DNA from: Carya illinoinensis | Taxonomy: Eukaryota > Streptophyta > Magnoliopsida > Fagales > Juglandaceae | Direction: 5' to 3' | NCBI RefSeq assembly: GCF_018687715.1 | Contig: NC_056762.1 | Span: 34,088,864-34,152,863 of the forward strand | Length of the DNA stretch: 64,000 nucleotides | The notes under the pieces: generated by a model | Seen by the model: only the letters and a program-made list of their open reading frames with translations | Databases searched by the model: none | What the model was told of the DNA's origin: nothing | In this document: positions 33,341-45,772 of the stretch, piece after piece | How positions within the stretch are numbered: position 1 is the first letter of the stretch | Layout of the letters: every line of letters starts with the position of its first letter | Translations under genes and position numbers: made by a program

Positions 33341-34010
33341 AGATTTTTTCCCTCAGACCGAAAGCTCAAAAGACAACTCCAAACATGGAGAACCCAGTTC
33401 GACTGGGAAACCCTTCGGCCGATCAGATGCCATTGGCTTATCAGAGGTCGGCCTATGGCAAGAATTACGCGAAAAGACCCTCAAAACGTTAGGACTGAGG
33501 AGACATATCATCTCAACATTTCCCTACAACGCTTAGTCTCAGATAAAATTGTATAGGCAGGAGGGTGGGAAACGACGGGAGCCTTTGATCTTCTAACAGG
33601 CAGATGAGAATGAGCCTAATGGTGTGCACCCACAAGATATAAGAGATAAGGAGCCACAACATATTAATTGCACTATTCTAAAAGCCACGCCGTATTAAAT
33701 GAATCTGACTAAAAGAATTGTTGAGTGGACATATCCTCATGACATGAGGTATGGGCAATTAACCCTCAGAAACCTAGTATAAAAGACAATCTCCACGTAC
33801 AAAGAACTTTCTTTAACCTCTCTACTCACTCACACAAATTATTAAGGTGATACTGACTTAAATATTAGAGACTCATTGGCCTCTGTTAAGACTCTCGATT
33901 CTCTATATTTTCTCTGTATATGTAAGCTCAAAATCAAAGACCCAAGTCATTGAAGTCTCACCCAAATGTATGCGAGACATGATGTTAACACCACCTATTA
34001 GAAATTACGA
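33341..34010 (+). mobile_element. Probable gypsy LTR fragment
   Basis: GC-richer segment with a TATA box (AGTATAAAAGAC at about 33775-33786), an R-U5-like ACTGACTTAAATATTAGAG, and an end near GACATGATGTTAACA (about 33990). Layout and spacing fit the promoter/R/U5 part of a plant gypsy LTR. No coding region is attached and the left border is unclear. Confidence 0.4.
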
Positions 34011-35985
34011 TTCTTTCACTAAATTTTTCTTTTTTAAAAGACTTGCACATCTTAGATATATACAAATCATTTTTCTAAAATTAATGACACTCAATTTTTA
34101 AAATTTTTTATGAATTAAAATATCATTTTCCTATATTATTTTTATCAAGTGTATAACATAAGATCTAGGCTTTTAGAGATGATAATTAAAAAATACAGAT
34201 GACTGGCATAACATAATTGACCCCTAAGCTCGTGAGTGTGTTTGAGATGGCCGGGGGAGTTGTGCAGCACACAAATTTGAATTATTAGGCCAAACGCGGG
34301 ATTGCAGCGCGGAGTGGGCATGATTATTGATTAAACTAGGGAAGGCCGGCGCCTAGTAGAAGGGACCACAGCACCTAATATTCTCCCAAAAGGAGCGTAG
34401 TTCAACTTTCAGGCTGGTTTTTCTGGGTATGATTTTGAAAGTCATGCACATGTGACATGTGACATGTTTTCATTCTTTGGCAAAATGTTATTCTAATTGA
34501 TTGAACTGGGATTAATGGTTGAAACATCTGGGATCACTTTCTGGTTTTGTGGTTTCAGTCATTATAGAAAGGCTGTATTTTGCTTTTCCAACTGGTCCAA
34601 AAGTCTCTAGCTAGCTCCATAATACCACGATTTCCTATCATAATTTAATCATTTATTGCTATTACCAAAGGACCTTGACTTCCATCTCTCATGGTTAGAA
34701 TTGAGTGATCTCATGATCACTTATATTTCTTGTTATGAAACACGTATTTCATTCAACAAAACTTGTTGGAGGTAAAATGAGTGTATATATGAGTAAAGTC
34801 TACCGGGAGTCCGTAGAAGATTGAAGGTTTGGTATGCAAGGGTGCAACAGAGAAGGCAGGAATAGATTTTTATCAACTACGACTTGATTGGACATAAAAT
34901 AATAATATTTGGGACATAAATAATCTGAAAGACAAGATATAAAGTAAATGAGATATAACGTAAAACTGGGAGGGAGACTGGAAACTGAGAGATAAGCGGC
35001 ACCAAAACGGGGTCGGATTAGTATTTGGTGCAAATGAACATCGGAGAGCTAACCAAGCCATAGAGTTTTTAAAGGGTTTCTCCATAGAGAACTCCATGGG
35101 AGTAATTATAGGTACAGAATTTGATTAGGATGGATAGATTGTAACAAACTCGATTTATAGAAAATTTATGCCCAAGACCCGTGGACGTAAATCTTAATGC
35201 CGAATCACGCAAATCAGCATCTAATTTATTTATAGTTATTTATGATTAAGCAAGCCATCAATGAGGGTTCTAAGCACATCACCACAACGCCATAAGAGAG
35301 AGCCATCCGACCATATTGTTGGCATTCAAACGTGACCCAAAAATGCTCCAAGAAAACTAATTTTAAAAACAATTGAATTCAAGCCAAACTTATTACAAAT
35401 TACGTGCTAAAATATTACAATGAGCCACCGTCTTCGTTTACTCTTGAATTGATTCGTGATCGCTATTACCTCACTTCATAAGAACCATGAGATTACGGAT
35501 ATGATCACTTCCATGCTAAGGGATTATTAAAAGTCATTTCTATTTGGAAAGAGACTTGGTTTTGAATTTTTCAAAACAAGTTTATTCGATCGTTTCCAAT
35601 AGAGCATGATAATTTCCCACTTCCCGTAAGTGACATGGAATTATTCTCGCGAAATTCCCACTATTACAATGAGAAACATAACTCCTAAGTCCTACATTTG
35701 AAATTAAGGAAGTTTCGTGCATGGGTACTTTAATTATCTTTACTTTGGTTGGTATTCCTAGCCAACACGTTTCTATCATAATCTTGATTCCAGCAGTGAT
35801 TCTGACCCACTTGGTTGGTACCCTACATAAGCATAAGTACCTCGCTACCGCACTTGAATGATAAGCATTCATTCAATAACTTCCTATTCAGGGCTTATAG
35901 ACCTGACATTAATTATATATAGTCATGATTCAATATAAATAATACCTTACGCCAGATATTTAAATAAAGGACGGTGCTACGTCCA
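34011..35985. other. Intergenic; no gene supported
   Basis: Low-copy-looking AT-rich DNA. Minus-strand open frames at 34800-35097 and 35582-35872 carry no recognisable domain and show no coding-like features. Confidence 0.4.
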
Positions 35986-35987
35986 CC

Positions 35988-36185
35988 GCTCCCCTATTGT
36001 TAGTTTTGTTAGTGTTTTATTTATTTTTGGTTTTTTTTAAATGTATTTTTTTAACATTTTAAAATATTTTTCTAAAAAATTTACATCGTTAAAAAACATT
36101 TTCTTAATCATAAAGTAAAAATAAAAAATAAAAATGTCAACAATAGCTCCCAATGGGAGCGGTAGGACTATGATCATTTTCTTTA
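35988..36185. mobile_element. Short MITE with CCGCTCCC termini
   Basis: The left end CTACGTCCACCGCTCCC and CTATTGTTAG is an imperfect inverted match of the right end CAATAGCTCCCAATGGGAGCGGTAGG. The core is poly-A/T. A related copy lies at 39843-40075. Confidence 0.5.
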
Positions 36186-38212
36186 AATAAAATAAATTTT
36201 AATAAAAAAATCTAGAGAATATTATTCCCGCGTGGATTTCGATTGGAATCATGCATGCTGCTGTTGAGAAATTCCAAGGTCCAATATTACGTACCCTGGC
36301 TTCTACGTTTGGGTAGCAAGAATACTTCAAGTATTTTTATAATATTTTAGTACTATTTATTATTTTATTATTAATTTTTATATAAGTTTTACAATTATTT
36401 ATTATTTTACACTACTGTTTAATATTTTATTATTATTATTTATAAATCTTCTCAACACTTCTTATTATCCAAATATTATTAAATGAAGTTGCTTGGGCCT
36501 CTAATGGTTATCAATTGTCTTCTGGGCCTTGCAGTTGGCAGCGCCCATTTATGTTCTAAGTTTGCAAATGGGTCGGATATTAATAATTATTACTTGTAGA
36601 TGGACCAGTAGTACTTTATCTAAGATATGAATTGCTACTTGTCCGGTCTAATCTGGTCCAGATCAATAGGTTCCATTGTAACCACTACAATGCCCAATTG
36701 CTATCACACTCTCACATGTTCATAATGGTCTATTCCTGCCCTGCTTCACATCCATTAATTGTACAAGAAGAAAATGATGTTCCTCATTATCACTCAACAT
36801 AATTTAGAAGGAAAAATTTAATTGTAAGCGATTTTACACACCAACATACATACATATTCAACGTCATTAGTTAGAAAGTAAGATTTTAATAAAAATAGTG
36901 TCAATTTAAATTTAAAATATGAAAGCAACAATATTAGTATGCAGATCGGTATATAAATTCACTTGTACTTAACAAAACTTGATCTAAAACTCATTAATTG
37001 CTTTTCTATCTATTTTTATCTATAATCTGGTGGTCTAAAGTTAATGACTTTAACCAATATGTAAATCGGTGTGGATGATATATAATTTATGATAATTAGC
37101 ATATTGAGAGTGGCCCTACCATCAAAACCCTTACTTTTCTTTACAGGGGTGAGGGGTTTGCACCTAGCTCTTACATTTAGAGATAAGACCTTATACCATC
37201 CATTCCAAAGAACTTTGGCAGCAAGACCCACCTTATTGTAATTGCATTTGAAGCTGTCAACCGCACACCATCTTTTGGACGTACAAATTAATAACTATTC
37301 TAACTTGATTTCAAGATTGTGATGCTTTGAATTGAATGAGCCCTGTTCCACGCCTATCCCCATCTTCATTTTCATCCATCCTAGTGGCCTAACTCTGTAT
37401 ATCAATTTCTTTCAACAACCCGGAAGGGGGAAAAAAATAGGAAAAGAAAAGCCATGCATGCATCTCGTAAAAACCGGCCATTAAATTGTTGTGCTTTTTT
37501 TATAACGTTACTCACTTTCTTTTCTTTATTTTTTTTTTTCTTTCCCTAAATAAGATTTTATTAGATTAAATACAAGTAAAATATAAGAGGATGAGTGGAA
37601 ACCCTAAAGAGGTTATATGGCGAAGGTCTCGAAAAAGGTTGGTATATGTTGGCTCACGGAGTAATTAATTTTGAGCTTATCGTTGATTAATAAAATGCCC
37701 AAAAACACATGATGGTAAATGCCAAGCTCATAAGGTAAAATAATATTTGGGTAGAACACATAATTAATAATTATATTATATAGTTTAATTTATTGCGTGA
37801 ACCCCACTTTTCAGATATAATATATAGTTGTCGAGAGAAAGAAAGAGATGGTTGGTAGCCAATAATTCTTAATCACTAGAGCTGATTGATATCAGCATTT
37901 GTTTGTGTAGCCGACACATAAACATCGCTTCCATGCACAGTCACAAAGAAGTTCATTAAGCACATGATGATTTAAATTTTTGAGATTAAGTACTAAATTA
38001 TCCTAAACTATGATCAGATCAGTTTACTCTAATGTCTTGTAGCCTTGATATAATTCGTCTGACTTTTTGTCCTATGCAATATTAGTAGTTTTCACATGCT
38101 TATCACTTGATTTTTGAAGAAAAACAACGAAAAAGAAGTATTAAAATAAAAAAATTAGGCGGCCCCCCTTATCTCCAAAGAATTCACATGAGTTCACTTA
38201 CTTAGAATATCT
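36186..38212. other. Intergenic; no gene supported
   Basis: AT-rich spacer with poly-T tracts near 37500-37540. The minus-strand frame at 37016-37231 has no recognisable domain. Confidence 0.4.
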
Positions 38213-38550
38213 CCTAATTTTGTGTAATAGTAATAAAATGATTTGAATTAAAATATTTTATTAAATTTCAGAAAATGAGAGGAAAAAAAATTAAATAAAA
38301 AAATTATAAAGTTAAAATATTGTTTAAATATAATTTTTGTTTCAAAATATAAAAAATTATATTTTTTTGTATTTTGTTTGGAAGTCTGGAAAAGTTATAT
38401 TGAATTTTGTATTTAGATAATGATTAGGTAATTATTAGATAAAAAATTAAAAATTTGATAATGTTTTGTATTTGAGTTATGTTTAGAAAGAAAATTAAAA
38501 AAACTTTTGAAAATATATGAAAATATCTAAGCATCCAAACAATTAAGCAC
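38213..38550. mobile_element. AT-rich MITE, GAGATGA family
   Basis: Shares ordered blocks with the 39.0- and 45.4-kb copies: TAATAAAATGATTTGAATTAAAATATTTTA, GAAAATGAGAGGAAAA, TAAAGTTAAAATATTG, and a right end AGCATCCAAACAATTAAG. Borders are approximate. Confidence 0.5.
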
Positions 38551-38600
38551 TTAAAATTTGATTTTTAATGCACAACAAATACAGCACTAAAGTGGATTCC

Positions 38601-38629
38601 ATAATAATAATAATAATAATAATAATAAA
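38601..38629. repeat. (ATA)n microsatellite
   Basis: About nine uninterrupted ATA/TAA units. Confidence 0.9.
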
Positions 38630-39014
38630 ATTAATGTTTTATTTTATTTTATAACTATAAAGAGTCTCACAATAAATGTTAATGATATATATACAATCAT
38701 CTGTACAATTTTATATACAAGCATATTTTAAATTTATCAGGATGTTTTTGTAAAAGATATTATTTTTATAAATTATTTTATAGAAAGCTATTTTATTTCA
38801 AATATTTTGTATAAAGGATTGTGAAAAGATTCTATTGCTATCATTTTTCATAAATGTTATATTAATGTCACACCAGACTTGTAAGTAGTAAACATCTTTC
38901 TTGAAATGAGAGGACGGATCTTCTAAATAGGACGGATATTATAATATAGGACGCAGAAATGGCTACGAGTAAGATGCTTGAAACCCTTTCATGTTAACCA
39001 TGTAATTGTTTTGC
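38630..39014. other. AT-rich intergenic DNA
   Basis: Contains possible foldback words (ATATATATACAATCATCTGTACA) but no clean inverted termini. No gene. Confidence 0.35.
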
Positions 39015-39372
39015 GTTTCGTTTAGTTATATAGATAAGATATGATAAAAATTATGTGAATAATAATGAGGTAATTTGTAGATAATAGTGAAATAATTTAA
39101 ATTAAGATATTATATGATATTTTTAAAAAAATGAGAGGAAAAGTTTAATAAAAATATTATAAAGTTAAAATATTGTTAGAATATAATTTTCTAATATAAT
39201 TTTTAATTTGAGATTTAAAAAATTTAAATTATTTTTTGTACTTTATTTAAAAGTATAATAAAGTTGTAATGATTAAGTAATAATTTCGATGAAAAAGTTA
39301 AAAAGTTAAAAATTAAAAAATATTTATATTTGAAAAATATATAGATATTCAAATGAGATAGGTTGAGACCAT
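39015..39372. mobile_element. AT-rich MITE, GAGATGA family
   Basis: Starts TTTCGTTTAGTTATATAGATAAG and ends GATATTCAAATGAGATAGGTTGAG. Core blocks match the 38.2- and 45.4-kb copies, for example AAATGAGAGGAAAAGTTTAA and GTAATGATTAAGTAATAA. Confidence 0.5.
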
Positions 39373-40849
39373 ATGTTAAATCAAATGAGGTATCATACCA
39401 ACGAGATAATGTTGAAGGTAATTATAATACAATTATTAATGATAAAAGGAAAGCAATTTAGTGATCATGAGCTTTCTTTTATGTTTTATTTGGGACATAA
39501 TTATTTTTAGACTAGTTTATTATTATTCACAAATAATTTATTATTATTATTTTTATTATTCATATATAATTTGAAAGAGTTTTGCAACTTATCATCTCCG
39601 TATACTACACACAATACTTATTTTTATTTTTATCTTTTTTTAATTTTATTCTTCTTAAATTAATTAAATTTTTCTACTCATCATCCATATATTACATATT
39701 TGGTAAGAGAAACAAATTAAAAATAAATATGATATATGGTGTATATAAATAAAAAGTAAAATTTTTCAATTTAAAATTATCTTTAATATCTGAACGGAAG
39801 AATCCTCGTGAATGAAATAAGAATAATTTTAAAGCCACGACTCTCCACTCTTAGTGGGAGCTACTGCCGGCTATTTTATTTTTTTATTATTTTTGTCAAA
39901 GTTGTACGGTTTCTCCTTATCCCTAGAACATTTTAAAATTTTTATTTTTTGGTTTAATATTTTCACTTTTTTAATATATCTAAATATTTTAAAAAAATAT
40001 ATATTAATACATTAAAAATTATTTTTTTAATCATTAAATAAAAAAATCAGTAAACATAAAATGGAACAGTCACATTGGATTGGGAAAGTAATGTTTTCGA
40101 ATAATAAAGGAAAATGATATAATTCTAACTATATTACAATTAGTTTACAATGGTGTATTAAATAATTATTTTTTTATTGTACTTTAAACTGTTGATAAGA
40201 CAATTATTTTGATTTAAAATAAAAAATATAATTTTTAAATATAAAATTATAAATAAATAATAAAATAGTTGATAATGTATCATTGTCTAGTAATAAACTG
40301 GGTGGTTGGTTTCTTTTCATGGTCGTCAGAACTATTGTTGGTCAAAAAAATTCATAATGGCAACGAGAAGTTCAAAGTCAAACTCCATTAGTCGACACGT
40401 CGAATGTGATTCCCCATATGGTTTGATATGCCTAGAAAAAGGCTGTCTGTCTGGTCAAGGCCGAATTTGTACTCCATTTTGGTCAATGGAAGAACAAGAG
40501 GAAGGATACAAAATTGGAAACTGCTAAGCACACCCCGGACTCCCAGTGATTCCTTTGACGGCTCGCCTTTTTATCTCCTTTATTTTTTGCCGTGTGTTTG
40601 GTAACGAGGAAAATCCGCGTGGCCGAGTCTTCCTTTGACTGCCTTTGTTAAGGGAATGCTTAGAACCATATTTCTTCTTGAGAAAATCTTTTAACAGGAC
40701 AATTCGATGGTGCTTAAAAAATAGCAATTAATAAAATGTTGCAAAGTAGACCTCTTAGAAAATTTCTTTACGACCACAAAGCATAGGAATAGGATGCCTT
40801 CCAGACCCACCCTCTTCCAATCCACGAACACTATCTTTCTCTTCCAACC
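39373..40849. other. Intergenic with a second CCGCTCCC-type MITE
   Basis: Positions about 39843-40075 carry a MITE-like unit (left end TTAGTGGGAGCTACTGCC) related to that at 35988. The plus-strand frame at 40306-40527 (MATRSSKSNSISRH part) is unrecognised and short; I do not support it as a gene. Confidence 0.4.
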
Positions 40850-41425
40850 CACAGTTTTGAATAGTATTTTAGTGACAATTTCGGTTAAAATATTGAAATA
40901 AAATATTTCAGTATACCGTTTCAAAATTAATTATATATTATATATAAATATTTATATCTATATATAAACTACTAACTAATAAAATAAATACATATATATA
41001 TATATATAAGTGTGTATCATGTATATGTATATATATATAAAAGAGTTGAATATTTATAAAATGCATATATGTTGAAAAAAATCACAAACTTGAGTTAAGA
41101 CACAAAAATAAAGAAAAAAAATAAAGAATAGATAAATTATTAAAAAAAATAGAGAATGAGGGGAATATTTAAATTTATAAAAAAATTAAAATTATATAAA
41201 TATATTTATATTTTAGAATTAATTAAATATTGTTTGGATTTAAAATTTACAAAAATGTAATCTAAAAATAAAAAAATTATAAAAATAATCCGAAATGGAA
41301 TGGAGACCGAAATGCTCAGAATTTAACCAGAATTTCAAGTGAAACAGAATATGGTGGTAGAATGTACCAGACACTACACCGGAACAGAAAATTCCAGCCG
41401 GAACGGAATAGAATTCAAAACCTTG
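40850..41425. mobile_element. hAT-type MITE, second family member
   Basis: A 576-bp element with ends CACAGTTTTGAAT / ATTCAAAACCTTG (11 of 13 matching as inverted repeats). It is flanked by TTCCAACC (40842-40849) and TTCCAACT (41426-41433), an 8-bp duplication with one difference. The GTTTTGAAT terminus and CCGGAACGGAAT-type subterminal words resemble the ORMDL-intron element. The core is AT-rich and non-coding. Confidence 0.75.
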
Positions 41426-43606
41426 TTCCAACTCCACGGATTTGCCCAAAGCTAACTTTCTTCTCTCACCGAACGCCGAAGATCTACCTACGAACCCGTT
41501 ACCCTAAAACCACAAACGTCGAAGATCCACCACCTCCAAAGGTCAAATCCTCTTTTATTCTATACCTATTATTTTGTTCCTTTTGTTATTTTCTTGTTAA
41601 TTTTAGTGGTATACATATGATAATTACAATAAATATGAGTTGCAGATTTCATTTGCAAAGTGACCATGATCGCTTGTTCTATGCAATCTTTAGTGTTTCT
41701 TGTAATTGTCTGTGATCTTTGTTAATCATTGTAATGAACTATGGACTGATTTCATTAGTGTTTAGTTATTCTCATTCTTGATGTTGATGATGTTTTCATA
41801 AGTTGTTGAAGATGACGTTGCACTTTTGAAATCAAAAATAAAAAATAGAATAGAAAAATAAACCATTTTCAAATTATGGATTATTGAGATGACGACAAAA
41901 TCGTCCCAACGACAGCAAATGGTTGACGATGGTGTGAAGAAAAAATTTTAGCAACTGCGAGTGCAGAAAAAGTTTTCAGGAGTGAGTTGAGAGAGAGGAA
42001 AAAAAAATTGCAGCAGCTATCAGACAATATGTAGGGTTTTTTTTTTTTCTCTAGATATGTTGTGGTGTGGATCAAGAGCTTATAATGTGGATGACTTACA
42101 TGTCTATATCTTATTGCCATTGGTTTCCGTTAATCTCACCAAAACAGCAAAATTCTCTCTTAAGCGGAACTGTTTCATTTCATTTTTTTTCAAATAACAT
42201 TCAAATACAAACACTTTCAAACTAATCATTTTAATTTTTTCAAACTAATCATTATAACTTTCTCAAATTGTAAATAAAAAAAAATAATTCAACTTTTTTA
42301 AATTTCAAAATAAAAATAGTATTAAAATATTATATTATAACAATATTTTATAGTTTTATAATATTTTTTTATTCAATTTTTTCTCTATTCTTCTCCAAAT
42401 AAAGATTGAAATCATCTAAATATAAGCAAATAAGCAAAGAGGTCTACTGTGAGTTAAGAAAAACGGCGAGGGAAAGAGAGAAAGTAGGGCTGGGGAGAAG
42501 AAAGAGAGGATGAGCAATGAGTTGCAAAGAAATTACAGTATTACTGCATAATGACATACGATTTCTTTCAATTTTCTTTTACCTATTTTACCAAAGAATA
42601 ACTTCAGATCGGTCGGTCTATCAATCCTCATATAACAGCCGTCTAATAGCCTGTTGACACGTAGATTACCTATTCTAATTGTGATGCGTGTGCATCCATG
42701 TGAGACTTGCACCCACTGAACCCCTCTCCTCCCTCTCCCCCGTCTCATCTTCTTGCAAACCCGTTGAAAGTGGTTCCCGTCTCATCCTCTTGCATGGAAG
42801 TCGCCGCAGCCAATCCTACATCAAAATCTAACCCACAGAACCCGCCTAAATCATCTCTCCCTTCTCCCCTGTCTCTCATCATCTATTGCATGAAACCCAC
42901 CTCCTTTTCAACCCATCCTTATCCGAGAAATTACCCACGGACCTTCCTCATTCGATCAAAGTTGCTACCGCCGCCGAGTGTTTGTTGAATCCGTGACATT
43001 CAGAGAACAAGACAACGCCTAATATCCAATCTAGTAGCACAAATTCGCTAGAATATCCAATCGGGTATGCCCTAAATCCTCTATGGTAGCACCTGTTTGT
43101 CTAGTATTCATTGTTCTTGTTAAGTGATGTTATGGACGAATTAATATTGGGTAAATGAAGAGAAAAATAGTATTGTACATTTTGTTCAATTAGATCTTTT
43201 ATCCAACTTGGCTCATGCATATGGAAGGTGAAGAGCTACTCTGTTTCGGGTTGTATAAAACATGAGCTTATCTTGTATCGGTGGGAGGAATAATAAGCAG
43301 AGATGGGTTTCACTATGATTTTGAATGGATTGTGGGTTGATTTTGGTTTGATTGTGGATTGATTTTCATTTGATTATGGTTGATTTTGGAGAGGAGATGG
43401 AGATAGAGATGATTGACGGAGATGGGGTAGATCGGCAATAGAGATGGGCGATGGTAGAGGTGATGGGCAACGAAGATGCTTGGCGACGGCGGCAGGAGAA
43501 GACGAAAGGACTGAGAAATACGGCCTTGAGCTCATGATCTGGGATTATACAGATGAAATAATCTTGTGTGATGCAGTTCATTGGCTTAATGTGTAATAAG
43601 TGACTT
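41426..43606. other. Intergenic; includes a C-rich patch
   Basis: No gene supported. Positions 42690-42990 are C-rich with a proline/serine-rich chance frame. A reverse-orientation GAGATGA-type MITE lies at about 42170-42425. A GATTGATTTT/TTGATTATGG simple-repeat patch lies at 43320-43400, followed by GA-rich DNA. Confidence 0.4.
42170..42425. mobile_element. AT-rich MITE, GAGATGA family, reverse copy
   Basis: TTTCAAATAACATTCAAATACAAAC at the left end and ATTGAAATCATCTAAATATAAG at the right bracket the family's poly-A/T core in reverse (AATATTATAACAATATTTTATAGTTTTATAAT). Confidence 0.4.
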
Positions 43607-43920
43607 CATTATGTTGAACCCAAGATTTCAAGTTTCATGTGATTATAAATCTACACATGGATTTTGATGATAACAAATGAATTCAAAGAATAAAGGAGTT
43701 TCAAGTTCAAGTTATCCATACAATGTAGTCAAGCACATCAAAGAACCAAGCATGAGCAAGAAGGAAACAAGTTCACATTAAAATCATAGAGTAATGTTGT
43801 AAATCTCTTAAAATTCGAAATTAGGATTAATGCTTAAAATTAATATTTTATCATAAAGTATTAAAATACATTTTCCACATGTGCATGAATATTTTTGAAA
43901 ATTAAATTTGAAAATTTTGA

Positions 43921-44187
43921 AAGATGATTGATTGTCATCTTTTACATGTGCATGCCTTGATTAAAGGTTGAATTTTGAAAATATTAAAGATGATTGATTG
44001 TCATCTTTTACATGTGCATGCCTTGATTAAAGGGTTAAATTTTGAAAATATTAAAGATGATTGATTGTCATCTTTTACATGTGCATGCCTTGATTAAAGG
44101 GTTGAACTTTGAAAATATTAAAGATGATTGATTGTCATATTTCACATGTGCATGTTTTATTTGAATATTTTCAAAAGTGATTGATGT
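43921..44187 (+). repeat. Four tandem 66-67-bp repeats inside the solo LTR
   Basis: Units start AAGATGATTGATTGTCAT at 43921, 43987, 44054 and 44121. The first three are nearly identical (TTTTACATGTGCATGCC follows); the fourth diverges after about 40 bp. They lie in U3 upstream of the TATA box, where LTR enhancers usually are. Confidence 0.9.
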
Positions 44188-44237
44188 TTTTTTAAACTTA
44201 TACAAAAGGTAGATGATTTGTTTGAAAAATTTGAAAA

Positions 44238-44365
44238 GTAAAGTGTGCTCCTTTTGTCATATACAAAAAGTAAAAGATTAGGTTTGAATTTTTTGAAAAG
44301 GAAAGTGTGCTCCTTTTGTCATATGCCAAAAGTAAAATATTAGATTTGATTTTTTTGAAAAAGTG
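44238..44365 (+). repeat. Two-copy tandem repeat inside the solo LTR
   Basis: AAAGTGTGCTCCTTTTGTCA occurs twice about 65 bp apart with matching flanks (ATA(T/C)(A/G)CAAAA-like then AAGTAAAA). Confidence 0.8.
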
Positions 44366-45087
44366 AATGATGTTGTCTTTGACAATTGAAAAAGAAGAAT
44401 CTTTTATTTGAATTTTTTGAAAAAGTGAATGATTTTGTTTTTGATATGTGAATCTTTTTTAATTTGAATATGAAGTCTCATATGCCTATAAATAGATCAT
44501 TTGAGAGCTTCACATTTACAACACCAAGAGCATATAACATTCATTCAAAACTTTCATTCTCTCTTCTCTAAGCATTGAGCCTTAATCCTTGTTCATTTTA
44601 AGAGATATAGTTTGTGCTATATTGTTCTTATTTCACTCATTGAGGAGTGTTTTCTGATAACCTACCCACTATCAGCTTTTGTATCAGAAAAAGGGTGTGT
44701 ATAACCCTTGTGCGTGTAGAAAGTATTCTACACGGGGAATAGTTGAATCACCACGTGTAAGGTGATTGCAAGTGTAGAGGGTGTTCTACACGGATCTTTT
44801 GTAGCGGTATTGTTCAAAGGTGTAATAGGTTTCTATCTCCACCTGAAAGAGGTTGAATAGTGAATTTGGGAGTCCTCAAGGGGTAGCTTGAGGCGAGGAC
44901 GTAGGCAGTGGGGCCGAACCTCGTTAACATACTGAGTTTGCTTCTCTCTTACCCTTACTCTTTATATTTATTGTTATTTCATATTTTGTTTATATTTTAT
45001 ATTATATATTTGATTTATAATTGTTATTTTTTTTAATACAACTCAATTCACACCCCCTCTTGTGTTAGTCATCTGGGCAACACATTA

Positions 45088-45262
45088 TTTTTGGATAGTG
45101 AGTTGAGTTGAAATGAGTTGAGCTGAAAGTTTAGAATATTATTTTTTAATATTATTATTGTTTTGAAATTTGAAAAAAATTGAATTATTTATTATATTTT
45201 GTATTGAAAGTTGGAAAAGTTGTAATGATTAAATGACATAAATTGAGTTGAGGTGCCAAACG
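45088..45262. mobile_element. AT-rich MITE remnant next to the solo LTR
   Basis: TTTTTGGATAGTGAGTTGAG at the left and GAGTTGAGGTGCCAAACGC at the right are the inverted-type ends of the GAGATGA/GTTTGGAT family. The solo LTR lies immediately to the left, at the MITE edge. Confidence 0.6.
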
Positions 45263-45389
45263 CACAACAAGGAGCTGTTTATGGGGGAATAGCAGACCGA
45301 TTGCTCCAAAGCAGTTCTGTTTTTACCATTGTCTATCTCTATTTTTGGTTATTCTTCATTCTTCAGCCTTCTTCTTTGCCGTCATATAA

Positions 45390-45772
45390 GCTCTTGTTTG
45401 AATAGTAAATTAAAATGAGATGAATAATTTATAAATAATAATAAAACAATTTATGAACAATAATAAAATTATTTGAGTTAAGATATTTTACAGAACTTTG
45501 AAAAATAAAAGAGAAAAACTTGAATAAAAATATTATAAAATTAAAATATTATTATATTATTATTTTTTAATATTATTTTTATTTTGAGATTTGAAAATTT
45601 TAATTTTTTTTTTATTTTTTTTAGAAGTTTGAGAAAGTTATAATAATTATATAATGATTAGATAAAAAAATTAAAAATTTAAAATTGAAAAGTATTTTCA
45701 TTTTTATTTCTTGAATGTTGAGATTATATATGATGAAATGAGATGAAAGGATCTTCCAATCCAAACGAGGCC
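45390..45772. mobile_element. AT-rich MITE, GTTTGGAT/GAGATGA family
   Basis: The most complete copy in the window. It starts CTCTTGTTTGAATAGTAAAT and ends GATGAAATGAGATGAAAGG, then CCAATCCAAACGAGGCC, so the outer 20 bp are imperfect inverted repeats (GCCTCGTTTGGATT-like). The core consists of poly-A/T blocks shared with copies at 38.2 and 39.0 kb. Confidence 0.6.

Larger units (their letters stand above)
43612..45082 (+). mobile_element. Solo copia-type LTR with CATTA target duplication
   Basis: A 1,471-bp LTR with TGTTG...CAACA ends. It is flanked by CATTA on both sides (43607-43611 and 45083-45087), with no internal element. This is the product expected from recombination between the two LTRs of one element. 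It has a TATA box (CTATAAATAG at about 44487), a GTGTGTATAACCCTTGTGCG region and the U5 end GTCATCTGGGCAACA. The 3' half matches the fragment at 16368-17065. The superfamily is inferred from the TGTTG/CAACA ends and 5-bp duplication; copia (SIRE or Tork type) is likely but unproven. Confidence 0.88.

Noticed and set aside
35582..35872. 96-codon minus-strand open frame
   Set aside because: Some normal-looking composition but no recognisable domain or exon structure; kept as unsupported.
43921..44187. CRISPR-like regular repeats
   Set aside because: Period 66-67 bp with no unique spacers; it is a tandem array inside a plant LTR.
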